NCBI GenBank assembly: GCA_039808325.1
Contig: JBDHSU010000016.1
Location: 1-43,723, forward strand
DNA length: 43,723 nucleotides
Source of the DNA: JAFKKS01 sp039808325
GTDB lineage: Bacteria > Pseudomonadota > Alphaproteobacteria > Rhizobiales > Xanthobacteraceae
Direction: 5' to 3'
Each line of letters opens with the position of its first letter. Within the stretch, counting starts at the first letter, position 1. The position numbers and the translations under genes were made by a program. The notes beneath the pieces are model-generated. The model had not been told where the DNA came from. It ran no database searches and saw only the letters and a list, made by a program, of their open reading frames with translations. Below, piece by piece: positions 1 to 7,117 of this stretch.

Positions 1-1
1 G

Positions 2-604
2 CCGACGCCCGGCGTCCCAGCGCCGCCGCCCACGGACACATCGCCACCGGCGGCGACGCCTGCTCCTGCTCCCGCCCCGGCGCCGGCGCCCGCCCCGGTT
101 CCGGGCGAGGCCGCGCCGCCCGCCGCCTCAGCGGACCCCTTCGGCGAGGAGGTGACGCTGACGGCGCGGCCGATCATCTTCATGCGCGGCAACGCCAACT
201 GGGATACGGCGTTCGAGACGCTCGTGGACAGTTTCAAGACGATCTACACCTACCTGGAGAAGCAGGGCATCAAGCCGGATGGCGCGCCGATGACGATCTA
301 CACGGCGACCGACGATACCGGCTTCCAGTATCAGGCGGCGGTGCCGATCGCGGCGGAGCCGGCCAACCCGCCGCAAGGCGATATCGCGGTCGGCAAGTCC
401 CCGAGCGGGCGGGTGCTCAAATTCGTGCACCGCGGCTCCTACGATTCCATGGACACGACCTACGAGGCGATCACCAATTATCTCGACTCCAAGTCGTTGG
501 AGGCGGAGGATCTGTTTTTCGAGGAATACGTCACCGACCCGCTGAAGACGCCCGAGGACAAGCTCGTCATCAACGTCTTCGTCCCGGTGAAGAAGGGGAT
601 TTGA
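2..604 (+). CDS. GyrI-like/effector-binding domain protein with Pro/Ala-rich linker (5' partial)
   Basis: The reading frame is open from the left edge of the window, so the true start lies upstream. The first 50 or so visible residues are a Pro/Ala-rich linker (repeated APAP units), followed from about residue 51 by a globular domain containing RPIIFMRGNANWDTAFETLV and ending near NVFVPVKKGI. The layout of this last part, with a GxxSGRVLKFVHRGSYDSM core and an acidic C-terminal EEYVTDP segment, fits the GyrI-like/AraC effector-binding fold that binds small ligands. In alphaproteobacteria such domains often follow a SRPBCC domain joined by a Pro-rich linker; the N-terminal part is outside the window, so this is inference. 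A methionine-type start inside the frame (GTG at 152) would cut the linker off and is probably not used. A clear terminator follows directly. Confidence 0.75.
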   Translation, partial: PTPGVPAPPPTDTSPPAATPAPAPAPAPAPAPVPGEAAPPAASADPFGEEVTLTARPIIFMRGNANWDTAFETLVDSFKTIYTYLEKQGIKPDGAPMTIYTATDDTGFQYQAAVPIAAEPANPPQGDIAVGKSPSGRVLKFVHRGSYDSMDTTYEAITNYLDSKSLEAEDLFFEEYVTDPLKTPEDKLVINVFVPVKKGI

Positions 605-628
605 GGCCGCTCGCTGTGCCTGTAACGG

Positions 629-655
629 AATGCCCGGCTCGAGCCGGGCATTTTT
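629..655 (+). terminator. Rho-independent terminator after the GyrI-like gene
   Basis: A perfect 12-bp inverted repeat with no unpaired loop bases (AATGCCCGGCTC / GAGCCGGGCATT, 629-652) runs into a short T tract. It begins 25 bp after the stop codon. The neighbouring minus-strand gene ends at 673 facing it, but the minus-strand side lacks a good T tract. Confidence 0.85.
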
Positions 656-672
656 ATTTCGTTTGCGGTCGC

Positions 673-1089
673 TCAGGCGCGAGCGGTCTTTTTCTTCGAC
701 GTATTCAGCGCCACGGCGGCGCGGATGAGCGCCGAAAAAGCCTTCTCGTCGATCGTGTCGCCTTCCCGGATGTCGATGGCGCGCCGCGTGTTGCCGTCGA
801 GGCTGGAATTGAAGAGGCGTGACGGATCGTCCAGGGAAGCTCCTTTGGCGAAAGTCAGCTTCACGACAGCCTTGTAGGTCTCGCCGGTGCAGAGGATTCC
901 CTCGTGCTCCCACACCGGAACGCCGCGCCATTTCCATGTCTCGACGACGTGCGGATCGGCGTTTCTGATGAGCGCGCGAACCCGCGCCAGCGTCGCGCCG
1001 CGCCAGTCGCCGAGCTCCTTGATCCGCGCATCGATCTGCTGAGAGGCGGACGTTTCCTCTTTCGCCTGCGTTCCGCTGCCCTTCTTCAT
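673..1089 (-). CDS. DUF1801 domain-containing protein
   Basis: A 138-residue protein of the DUF1801 (YdhG-like) family. The recognisable core is a central WKWRGVPVWEHEGILCTGETYKAVVKLTF stretch (only part shown by family convention), followed by FAKGASL and LDGNTRRAIDIREGD, as in family members. The biochemical role of the family is unknown. The start chosen is the ATG at 1087-1089, which overlaps the TGA of the upstream metallo-hydrolase (ATGA) and is preceded by TAGGAG, so translation is probably coupled. A longer frame starting at 1107 is less likely because it would lie further inside the upstream gene and lose the ribosome-binding site. The Lys-rich tail (TSKKKTARA) is common in the family. 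Confidence 0.85.
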   Translation of the reverse strand: MKKGSGTQAKEETSASQQIDARIKELGDWRGATLARVRALIRNADPHVVETWKWRGVPVWEHEGILCTGETYKAVVKLTFAKGASLDDPSRLFNSSLDGNTRRAIDIREGDTIDEKAFSALIRAAVALNTSKKKTARA

Positions 1090-2153
1090 GGCGCTCCTAT
1101 CTCCCACGCTTCGCCGGGCTCGAGCAGCCGGAACTGGTCCGGCCCGAGCCCGGATGCCGCGCGCGCGGCGTTGAGCGCCTGACGCGGCGCATCGATCGCC
1201 TCATCGGTCAACTGGAAGACGCCGAAATGGTGGCCGAGCGCCCGTTCGGCGCCGCAATCCTGGAAGGCGCGCACGGATTCCTCGGGGTTCATGTGTTGGT
1301 TGCGCATGAACCAGCGTGGCTCGTAAGCGCCGATCGGCAGGATCGCGAGCTTGAACGGCCCGTAGCGCTCGCGCGCCGCGCGAAAATGATGTCCGTCGCC
1401 GTAGCCGGAATCGGCGATGTGATAGATGCGCCCTGCGGGCGTGTCGATCACGAACCCGGCCCACAGGCATTTGTTGCGGTCGAACAGGCCGCGCGCCGTC
1501 CAGTGCCGGCTCGGCACCAGGGTCACCGCGAGGTCCGGCGCGATTTCGATCCGTCGATGCCAGTCGTAGGCTTCCGCGCGGATCGCGGGGTCGTGCGCGC
1601 GCATGACGACGTCGTTGCCGAGCGGCGTGATGACGCGGGCGCGATGCTTCGCCGCCAGCCGTGACAGCGTATCGATGTCGAGGTGATCGTAATGGCCGTG
1701 CGAGACCAGCACGATATCGATCGGGGGCAGGGCATCGAACGCGATGCCCGGCTCGCGTACCCGCTTCGGCCCGGCGAAGGTGAACGGCGAGACGCGCTCC
1801 GACCAGACCGGGTCTATCAGGATGTTGAGCCCGCCGCTCTGCAGGAGGAAGCTGGCATGCCCGATCGAGACGATGCGGAGCATTGCCCCCTCCACCCGCG
1901 CCGGCGGCGTATCCCTGGCCTCGTTGGGAACATGCTCCGGCCATCGCGCGCGACCGCCGGAAAGATGCCAGCGCAAAAGGTCGCCGATGCCGCGCGGCGC
2001 GGCGCCGTGCGGATCGAAGAAACGCACGCCGTCGAAATGATCGGAGACCGGGCCGTCGTAGTAACGGGCGCTTGCCGTGCGCCACGTCAGGGCGCCCGCG
2101 CCGGCGAAGAGGGCGGCAAGGCCGGCGAAAAGGCGGCGGCGGGTGAGGGACAC
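1086..2153 (-). CDS. Tat-exported MBL-fold metallo-hydrolase (NAPE-PLD/UlaG-like)
   Basis: A 355-residue metallo-beta-lactamase-fold hydrolase. The N-terminus carries a twin-arginine export signal (LTRRRLFAG followed by a hydrophobic run and a Ser-Ala-Arg end), so it is probably periplasmic or membrane attached. The zinc-binding HxHxDH motif is SHGHYDHLD (His152, His154, Asp156, His157 from the chosen start), with a later PSRHW and the IADSGYGDG segment supplying the further metal ligands of the family. The layout, with IGHASFLLQSGGLNILIDPVW before the motif, matches the family that includes N-acyl-phosphatidylethanolamine phospholipase D and many uncharacterised bacterial hydrolases; the substrate cannot be told. 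The start chosen is GTG at 2151-2153, preceded by GAGG at a good distance; an ATG at 2189 would overlap the toxin gene upstream. It is coupled to the following DUF1801 gene. Confidence 0.85.
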   Translation of the reverse strand: MSLTRRRLFAGLAALFAGAGALTWRTASARYYDGPVSDHFDGVRFFDPHGAAPRGIGDLLRWHLSGGRARWPEHVPNEARDTPPARVEGAMLRIVSIGHASFLLQSGGLNILIDPVWSERVSPFTFAGPKRVREPGIAFDALPPIDIVLVSHGHYDHLDIDTLSRLAAKHRARVITPLGNDVVMRAHDPAIRAEAYDWHRRIEIAPDLAVTLVPSRHWTARGLFDRNKCLWAGFVIDTPAGRIYHIADSGYGDGHHFRAARERYGPFKLAILPIGAYEPRWFMRNQHMNPEESVRAFQDCGAERALGHHFGVFQLTDEAIDAPRQALNAARAASGLGPDQFRLLEPGEAWEIGAP

Positions 2154-2175
2154 GGTCGATCCTCGATCCAGGTCG

Positions 2176-2586
2176 CTATGACATTCCAATCAACGGCACG
2201 GCTTCCGAGCGCGCGGCTTGTGCCAACGCAGTGTCCAATGTTGCCAGCGCAATATCCTCCCGTTTAGCAAGCTCGAAATAAGCAGCGTCGTAAAAGCTGA
2301 GACGATGGTTGCGTGCCACGGCAAGCACGGCCGACGCGTTCGGCAACTCCGCCAATGTAATCGGTCCTTTCGCGAGCCGATCGAGAAACCTTGCCATTTG
2401 CTGTTCGGCAATCCGCTTGCGGCGTACCGCGACGAGCAGAATGTTTCGTATTTCGAACCACCAATGCATCGGCGCTACGGCATGCGCGTCGCCTTGCAGT
2501 AGTTCTAGCGCGGCGTTGGCGCGCACATCATTTTCATCCTGGAAGCACCAGGATGCCGCGACCGAAGCGTCCAATACGAAGCGCAA
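2176..2586 (-). CDS. vapC: VapC-type PIN-domain toxin
   Basis: A 136-residue PIN-domain protein, expected to be a site-specific RNase acting as the toxin of a type II toxin-antitoxin pair. The four acidic active-site residues are visible: Asp6 (FVLDASVA), Glu45 (FEIRN), Asp100 (SFYDAAYFELA) and Asp118 (ALATLD). The start chosen is TTG at 2584-2586, because the protein then begins directly with the first PIN strand (LRFVLDAS), and because the antitoxin stop codon lies one base upstream of it, the usual arrangement. A longer frame reaching 2694 would add 36 Arg/Ser-rich residues read out of frame through the antitoxin gene. The residues are intact, so the toxin looks functional. The pair is co-directional with the metallo-hydrolase downstream, separated by 22 bp. 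Confidence 0.88.
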   Translation of the reverse strand: MRFVLDASVAASWCFQDENDVRANAALELLQGDAHAVAPMHWWFEIRNILLVAVRRKRIAEQQMARFLDRLAKGPITLAELPNASAVLAVARNHRLSFYDAAYFELAKREDIALATLDTALAQAARSEAVPLIGMS

Positions 2587-2587
2587 G

Positions 2588-2830
2588 CTACCTGCGCCCT
2601 TCGTCGCGCCATGCGAGGATCTCTTCGACGGTGACGCGAGGCGCCTTCGCCCGCATTGCCTCGATCTCCGCCATCGCGCGCTTCTGCTCCTCACGCCGGC
2701 GATCGGTCACTGGTGTCAGGTGCGCCACGGGCTCGCCGTGATGGGTTATGACCAATGTCTCTCCGCCCCTCACTTCGCGAAGAAGCTCGGAAAAACGGGC
2801 TTTGGCCACGGATGCGGAGACTTCTTTCAT
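2588..2830 (-). CDS. vapB: Phd/YefM-VapB type antitoxin
   Basis: An 80-residue antitoxin of the prevent-host-death (Phd/YefM) family. The N-terminal half (MKEVSASVAKARFSELLREV then GGETLVITHHGEPVAHL) is the conserved dimerising and DNA-binding domain; the C-terminal half is charged and helical (RRREEQKRAMAEIEAMR) and ends in EEILAWRDEGRR, the part expected to wrap around the PIN toxin. It precedes the toxin with only one base between stop and TTG start. Its own start codon lies inside a large palindrome, so binding of the antitoxin or toxin-antitoxin complex would both repress transcription and cover the start region. Confidence 0.9.
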   Translation of the reverse strand: MKEVSASVAKARFSELLREVRGGETLVITHHGEPVAHLTPVTDRRREEQKRAMAEIEAMRAKAPRVTVEEILAWRDEGRR

Positions 2831-2870
2831 AATTTTGACCGGTCAGTTTGACTGGTCAAAATTATGAAGG
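2824..2870. promoter_or_regulatory. Palindromic operator of the vapBC pair
   Basis: Two 18-bp arms, CATAATTTTGACCGGTCA (2828-2845) and TGACTGGTCAAAATTATG (2849-2866), are reverse complements with one mismatch and a 3-bp spacer; symmetry continues weakly for about four bases on each side. The left arm contains the antitoxin ATG (minus strand), so the site overlaps the translation start. The nested GACCGGTC/GACTGGTC half-sites suggest two bound dimers. Autoregulation through such a site is established for Phd/VapB families; its use here is inference from position. Confidence 0.75.
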
Positions 2871-3047
2871 TCCGGCTCGTTCGTCAATACGCGGCAATCA
2901 AGATCATTGACTTGGAGGCGTCGCGCCGCCTATTTCACCTCATCTCGCAAGAGACCAGATTTATTCAGCCACCCGGCCCCTGGAGGCCGGAGGTCCACGC
3001 CCGACAGCGCGATGCGCCCTCGGGCGCATAAGCGTTTGGAGGCTTTC

Positions 3048-3260
3048 ATGGCCGGGAAAGCAGACTTGAAGATCGAGGATGCCGTCAACGAAACCTGCCC
3101 GTGGTCGGGCAAGCCGATCGCGACGGATTCCCTCACCCTCTACAAGGGCGCGGTCGTCGGCTTCTGCAACCCCGGCTGCCGCGACAAGTTCGAGAAGGCC
3201 GTCGGTCATTTCGAGCAGGCGCTGCGCGACAAGCCGGCGATGCCGCTGGCCGGCGCCTGA
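3048..3260 (+). CDS. Small YHS/TRASH-like Cys-motif protein
   Basis: A 70-residue protein with Cys17 in NETCPWSGKPI and Cys40/Cys44 in GFCNPGCRDKFEKA. The pattern of one early Cys in a CPxSGKP loop and a late CxxxC before a helix resembles the YHS/TRASH treble-clef family, thought to bind metals. Homologues in alphaproteobacteria are sometimes labelled glutathione S-transferase-like, which the sequence does not support. The start is fixed by a strong ribosome-binding site (TTGGAGG) six bases before the ATG; frames beginning further upstream add Arg/Pro-rich residues with no sign of being protein. A 7-bp hairpin (TGCGCCC-TC-GGGCGCA, 3013-3028) lies in the leader. It sits 27 bp before ffh in the same direction. 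Confidence 0.8.
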   Translation: MAGKADLKIEDAVNETCPWSGKPIATDSLTLYKGAVVGFCNPGCRDKFEKAVGHFEQALRDKPAMPLAGA

Positions 3261-3287
3261 GACAACAACGCGAGATCGTAGTTCCGC

Positions 3288-4841
3288 ATGTTTGAAAGCC
3301 TTTCAGAAAAACTCGGCGGCATCCTCGACCGGCTGACGCGGCGCGGGGCGCTGACCGAAGCCGACGTCGACGCGGCGCTGCGCGAAGTGCGCCGCGCGCT
3401 GCTCGACGCGGACGTCGCGCTCGATGTCGCCCGCTCGTTCATCGACAAGGTGCGCACGCGCGCCGTCGGCGTCGACGTCATCAAGTCGGTGACGCCCGGG
3501 CAGATGGTCGTGAAGATCGTGCACGACCAGTTGACGGAAACGCTCGGCCCCGGCGCCGAACCGATCGACCTCAACGCGCTGCCGCCGGTGGCGATCATGA
3601 TGGTCGGCTTGCAGGGTTCGGGTAAGACGACGACCACGGCGAAGCTCGCGAAGCGCCTGACCGAGCGCGACAAGCGCAAGGTGCTGATGGCCTCGCTCGA
3701 CGTGCGCCGTCCCGCCGCCATGGAGCAGTTGGCCGTGCTCGGCCGCGACATCGGCGTGGAGACGCTGCCGGTGGTGCAGGGGCAGGGGCCGGTGCAGATC
3801 GCGCGTCGCGCCATGGACGCGGGCCGCCTCGGCGGCTTCGACGTGGTGCTCCTCGACACCGCCGGCCGCATCACCCTCGACGAAGCGATGATGACGGAAG
3901 CGGCGGAGGCGAAAGCCGCCGCGCAGCCGCATGAGGTGCTGCTCGTCGCCGATTCGCTGACCGGCCAGGATGCGGTCAATCTCGCGCGCTCCTTCAACGA
4001 ACGCGTCGGGTTGACCGGCATCGTGCTCACCCGCGTCGATGGCGACGGCCGCGGCGGCGCCGCGTTGTCGATGCGGGCGGTCACCGGCAAGCCGATCAAG
4101 CTGCTCGGCACCGGCGAGCGCATGGACGCGCTGGAGGATTTCGACCCCGGCCGCGTCGCCGGACGCATCCTCGGCATGGGCGATGTCGTCTCGCTGGTCG
4201 AGAAGGCGGCGGCGACGATCGATGCGGAGAAGGCCGCGCGCGTCGCCGAGAAGATGCGCAAGGGCGCGTTCGACCTCGGCGATCTGCGCGATCAGCTCGA
4301 GCAGATGACGAAGATGGGCGGCATGGCCGGCCTCATGGGCATGCTGCCTGGCATCGCCAAGATCAAAAACCAGCTCGCGGAGGCGAATCTCGACGAGCGC
4401 GTGCTCAAGCGCCAGAAAGCGATCATCGATTCGATGACGCCGCGCGAGCGGCGCAACCCCGACATCCTCAAGGCGAGCCGCAAGAAGCGCATCGCCGCCG
4501 GCTCCGGCACGCGCGTCGAGGACGTGAACCGGCTCCTCAAAATGCATCGCGGCATGGCCGACATGATGAAGATGATGGGCGGCGCCAAGCGCGGCCCGCT
4601 CGCCGGCCTTGCCAACATGATGGGCTTCGGCGGCGGCACGCCCTCGCCGGAAGAGATGGCGAAGCTCGCCGAGAAGATGCCGGGCGGCATGCCCGGCGGC
4701 CTGCCGAATCTGCCGCCTGGTTTCCCGGGCGCCGGCGGCCTGCCGCCGAACATGCCCGGCCTCCCGAAATTGCCCGGCGGCCTGCCGGGCCTCGGCGGCA
4801 AGCTTCCCGGTGGATTTCCCGGTTTCGGGAAGAAGAAATGA
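3288..4841 (+). CDS. ffh: Signal recognition particle protein Ffh
   Basis: A 517-residue SRP54-type GTPase that, with the 4.5S RNA, targets ribosomes making membrane proteins to the FtsY receptor. N domain at about 1-90; G domain with the P-loop GLQGSGKTT (107-115), DVRRPAA (138-144), DTAGR (190-194) and TRVDGD (248-253); Met-rich M domain at about 300-450 with MGGMAGLMGMLPG and the SRKKRIAAGSG RNA-binding helix. The last 60 residues are an unusually long Gly/Pro/Met tail built of repeated LPGG/MPGG units ending in GFGKKK, as seen in several alphaproteobacterial Ffh proteins. It is first in the rpsP-rimM-trmD-rplS block, separated from rpsP by a repeat element. The SRP RNA gene is not in the window. 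Confidence 0.98.
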   Translation: MFESLSEKLGGILDRLTRRGALTEADVDAALREVRRALLDADVALDVARSFIDKVRTRAVGVDVIKSVTPGQMVVKIVHDQLTETLGPGAEPIDLNALPPVAIMMVGLQGSGKTTTTAKLAKRLTERDKRKVLMASLDVRRPAAMEQLAVLGRDIGVETLPVVQGQGPVQIARRAMDAGRLGGFDVVLLDTAGRITLDEAMMTEAAEAKAAAQPHEVLLVADSLTGQDAVNLARSFNERVGLTGIVLTRVDGDGRGGAALSMRAVTGKPIKLLGTGERMDALEDFDPGRVAGRILGMGDVVSLVEKAAATIDAEKAARVAEKMRKGAFDLGDLRDQLEQMTKMGGMAGLMGMLPGIAKIKNQLAEANLDERVLKRQKAIIDSMTPRERRNPDILKASRKKRIAAGSGTRVEDVNRLLKMHRGMADMMKMMGGAKRGPLAGLANMMGFGGGTPSPEEMAKLAEKMPGGMPGGLPNLPPGFPGAGGLPPNMPGLPKLPGGLPGLGGKLPGGFPGFGKKK

Positions 4842-4857
4842 ACGAGCTCTCCGCAAC

Positions 4858-4959
4858 GTCATTCCGGGGCGCCGCAAGGCGGCGAACCCGGAACCCAGGA
4901 TCACCAACGCTGGCGAATCTGGATTCCGGCTCTCGGGTTTTGCCCTCGGCCGGAATGAC
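4858..4959. repeat. GTCATnCC-type palindromic intergenic element (copy 1)
   Basis: A 102-bp element bounded by inverted ends GTCATTCCGG (4858-4867) and CCGGAATGAC (4950-4959), with nested short hairpins between them, including GATTCCGG/CCGGAATC-like arms. Two further elements with the same kind of ends lie at 32312 and 37054. It fills most of the ffh-rpsP gap. Such elements are common between genes in Hyphomicrobiales. A T5 run follows 11 bases after the right end, so partial transcription termination is possible but not convincing. Confidence 0.75.
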
Positions 4960-5009
4960 GATGTCGGGTTTTTGTAAACACTCAACGGACGCAACAAAGG
5001 AAACCTGAA

Positions 5010-5396
5010 ATGTCTCTGAAGATTCGTCTCTCCCGTGCCGGCAGCAAGAAGCGGCCGTTCTATCATGTCGTCGTCGCCGACTCGCACGCGCCGCGCGATG
5101 GCCGCTTCATCGAGCGCCTCGGCTTCTTCTCGCCGCTCACCCCGCGCGACCAGGCGGAGCACCGCCTCAAGCTCGACCTCGACAAGCTGAAGGCCTGGAT
5201 GGCGAAGGGCGCGCAGCCGTCGGATCGCGTCATGCGCTTTCTCGATGAAGCCGGCGTGATGAAGCGCCCGACGCGCAATAATCCGCAGAAGGCGCAGCCG
5301 AAGAAGAAGGCGCAGGAGCGTGCCGCCGCCGCTGCCAGCGCATCGGCCGAAGGCGCCCCCGCCGAGGCGCCGGCTGAAGAGGCCGCGGCGAGCTAA
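5010..5396 (+). CDS. rpsP: 30S ribosomal protein S16
   Basis: A 128-residue S16 protein, a component of the small ribosomal subunit needed for its assembly. The conserved core is at residues 1-82 (KIRLSRAGSKKRPFYHVVVAD, GRFIERLGFFSP, LDKLKAWMAKGAQPSDRV). The remaining 45 residues are a Lys/Ala/Glu-rich, low-complexity tail (KKKAQERAAAAASA, EAPAEEAAAS) typical of alphaproteobacterial S16 and probably disordered. AAAGGAAACC lies ahead of the ATG. The next gene, rimM, starts 8 bp after its stop. Confidence 0.98.
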   Translation: MSLKIRLSRAGSKKRPFYHVVVADSHAPRDGRFIERLGFFSPLTPRDQAEHRLKLDLDKLKAWMAKGAQPSDRVMRFLDEAGVMKRPTRNNPQKAQPKKKAQERAAAAASASAEGAPAEAPAEEAAAS

Positions 5397-5404
5397 GCTC
5401 GGCC

Positions 5405-5914
5405 ATGAACGGCAAACGCATCTGCGTCGCGCAGGTCGGCGCCCCTCACGGCGTGCGCGGCGAGATGCGGTTGAAGTCGTTCACGCAAGATCCGATGGCC
5501 GTGACCCGCTACGGGTCATTGCAGAGCGAGGATGGCGCGAAGACGTTCACGGTCGAGGGGGCGCGACGGCTCAAGGACGATATGCTCGTCGTGCGCTTCC
5601 GCGGCATCGCCGATCGTGACGCCGCGCAGGCGCTGCGCAATCTGCGCCTTTATGTGCCGCGCGATCGTCTTCCGCCCGCGGGCGAAGACGAGTTCTACCA
5701 CGCCGATCTGATCGGACTGTCCGCCGTCACGGCGGACGGCGCGCCGTTCGGGAGGGTCGTGGCGCTGCATAATTTCGGCGCCGGCGACATGATCGAGATC
5801 GCCCCGGAAGGCGGCGGCGAGACGGCGTTCCTGCCGTTCACGCAAGCCGTCGTGCCGCAAGTCGACATCGCTGGCGGACGCATCGTCGTCGCGCCGCCGG
5901 CGATGGAGGACTAG
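5405..5914 (+). CDS. rimM: 16S rRNA processing protein RimM
   Basis: A 169-residue ribosome maturation factor that binds S19 and helps mature the 30S head. The N-terminal RimM domain (ICVAQVGAPHGVRGEMRLKS at about 4-23) is followed by the PRC-barrel (about 95-165), with DEFYHADLIGL, GRVVALHNFGAGDMIEI and FLPFTQAVVPQVD, all standard family motifs. It lies in the rpsP-rimM-trmD-rplS operon, two bases ahead of trmD, so translation of the two is probably linked. The length is normal. Confidence 0.97.
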   Translation: MNGKRICVAQVGAPHGVRGEMRLKSFTQDPMAVTRYGSLQSEDGAKTFTVEGARRLKDDMLVVRFRGIADRDAAQALRNLRLYVPRDRLPPAGEDEFYHADLIGLSAVTADGAPFGRVVALHNFGAGDMIEIAPEGGGETAFLPFTQAVVPQVDIAGGRIVVAPPAMED

Positions 5915-5916
5915 CG

Positions 5917-6621
5917 ATGTGGCGCGCCACGGTCCTCACGATCTTCCCGGAGATGTTCCCCGGGCCGCTCGGCGTCAGCCTCGCCGGCAAGGCGCTGGCG
6001 GCGGGGACGTGGGCATTGCAAACGAAAGATATCCGCGATCACGGCCTGGGCGTGCATCGCTCCGTCGACGACACCCCGGCAGGCGGCGGCCCGGGCATGG
6101 TCATGCGCGCCGATGTGCTCGCGGCAGCCCTCGATGCCGTCGGCGACGACGGCCGCCCGCGTCTGCTGATGAGCCCGCGCGGCGCGCCGCTGACGCAGCG
6201 GCGGGTCGCGAAACTGGTCGAAGGGGCCGGGGCGGTCCTCGTCTGCGGCCGCTTCGAGGGGGTCGACGAGCGTCTGGCTGCCGCCCGGAGTCTCGAGGAA
6301 GTCTCGATCGGGGACGTCGTGTTGTCGGGCGGGGAGGTTGCAGCCATCGCGCTGCTCGACGCCTGCGTGCGGCTGCTCCCCGGCGTCATGGGCCACGCCC
6401 AGTCCGGCCTCGACGAGAGCTTCGCCGCGGGACTGCTGGAGTACCCGCAATATACCCGGCCCGCGGACTTCGAGGGGCGGCCGATCCCGGCGGTCCTCAC
6501 CTCCGGCGATCACGGCAAGGTCGCGGCCTGGCGGCGGACGCAGGCGGAGCGCCTGACGCGGGAGCGCCGGCCCGATCTGTGGGCCGCATTTATCGCGCAA
6601 AAGGACACGACAGACGGGTGA
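5917..6621 (+). CDS. trmD: tRNA (guanine37-N1)-methyltransferase TrmD
   Basis: A 234-residue SPOUT methyltransferase that makes m1G37 in tRNAs reading CUN, CCN and CGG codons, preventing +1 frameshifting. The deep trefoil knot and SAM-binding motifs are visible: GGGPGMVMR near residue 57, LLMSPRGAPL at about 84, VCGRFEGVDER at about 110 and SIGDVVLSGGE at about 130, with the catalytic Asp in the GLDESFAAG region. The ATG lies two bases after the rimM stop. A 97-bp gap with no clear structure separates it from rplS. Confidence 0.97.
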   Translation: MWRATVLTIFPEMFPGPLGVSLAGKALAAGTWALQTKDIRDHGLGVHRSVDDTPAGGGPGMVMRADVLAAALDAVGDDGRPRLLMSPRGAPLTQRRVAKLVEGAGAVLVCGRFEGVDERLAAARSLEEVSIGDVVLSGGEVAAIALLDACVRLLPGVMGHAQSGLDESFAAGLLEYPQYTRPADFEGRPIPAVLTSGDHGKVAAWRRTQAERLTRERRPDLWAAFIAQKDTTDG

Positions 6622-6718
6622 CAAAGCGTCTGCTTTAGCGTAGAAGCACCCCGATTTCGCACAATTCCGAACCGGACGCAGGCGCCGAGAATTTTTGGCG
6701 CGGCAAGAGAGAACGGCC

Positions 6719-7117
6719 ATGAACATCATTGAACAGCTCGAGAAAGAGCAGGTCGACAAGCTTTCCGCGACCAAGACGATTCCCGAATTCGGCCCCGGCG
6801 ATACCGTGACGGTGAATGTGCGCGTCCGGGAAGGTGAGCGCACCCGTCTGCAGGCCTACGAGGGCGTGTGCATCGCGCGCTCCGGGCGCGGGCTGAACGA
6901 GAGCTTTACCGTGCGCAAGATTTCGTACGGCGAAGGCGTCGAGCGCGTATTCCCGTTGTTCTCCCCGCTCGTCGAGTCGATCAAGCTGGTGCGCCGCGGT
7001 AAGGTTCGCCGCGCGAAGCTCTATTATCTGCGCGGCCGTCGCGGCAAGTCGGCGCGCATCGTCGAGCGGACGGACGGCCGTGGCAAGGGCGCCGAAACGT
7101 CCGCGGCCGCGGAATAG
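6719..7117 (+). CDS. rplS: 50S ribosomal protein L19
   Basis: A 132-residue L19 protein, located at the 30S-50S interface. The family core is intact: GDTVTVNVRVREGERTRLQAYEG, SFTVRKISYGEGVERVFPLFSP and RRGKVRRAKLYYLRGRRGKSARI segments. The start chosen is ATG at 6719 (MNIIEQLEKEQ), which matches the usual L19 N-terminus and has AAGAGAGAA ahead of it; a TTG 24 bases upstream is not needed. The 3' end overlaps the possible GTG start of the next reading frame. It is the last gene of the ribosomal block. Confidence 0.98.
   Translation: MNIIEQLEKEQVDKLSATKTIPEFGPGDTVTVNVRVREGERTRLQAYEGVCIARSGRGLNESFTVRKISYGEGVERVFPLFSPLVESIKLVRRGKVRRAKLYYLRGRRGKSARIVERTDGRGKGAETSAAAE

Noticed and set aside
3013..3028. 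A 7-bp hairpin (TGCGCCC/GGGCGCA) before the YHS-like gene considered as a terminator
   Set aside because: It is followed by TAAGCG with no T tract, and no supported gene ends before it.
4970..4974. A T run after repeat copy 1 considered as a terminator between ffh and rpsP
   Set aside because: The T run starts 11 bases after the repeat end, with no stem directly before it, and the genes are expected to be one operon.
3303..5162. A long open frame (about 619 codons) antisense to ffh and rpsP
   Set aside because: Its product is Arg/His/Ala-rich low-complexity sequence, as expected from a GC-rich gene read in an antisense frame, and the sense frame is a complete Ffh protein.
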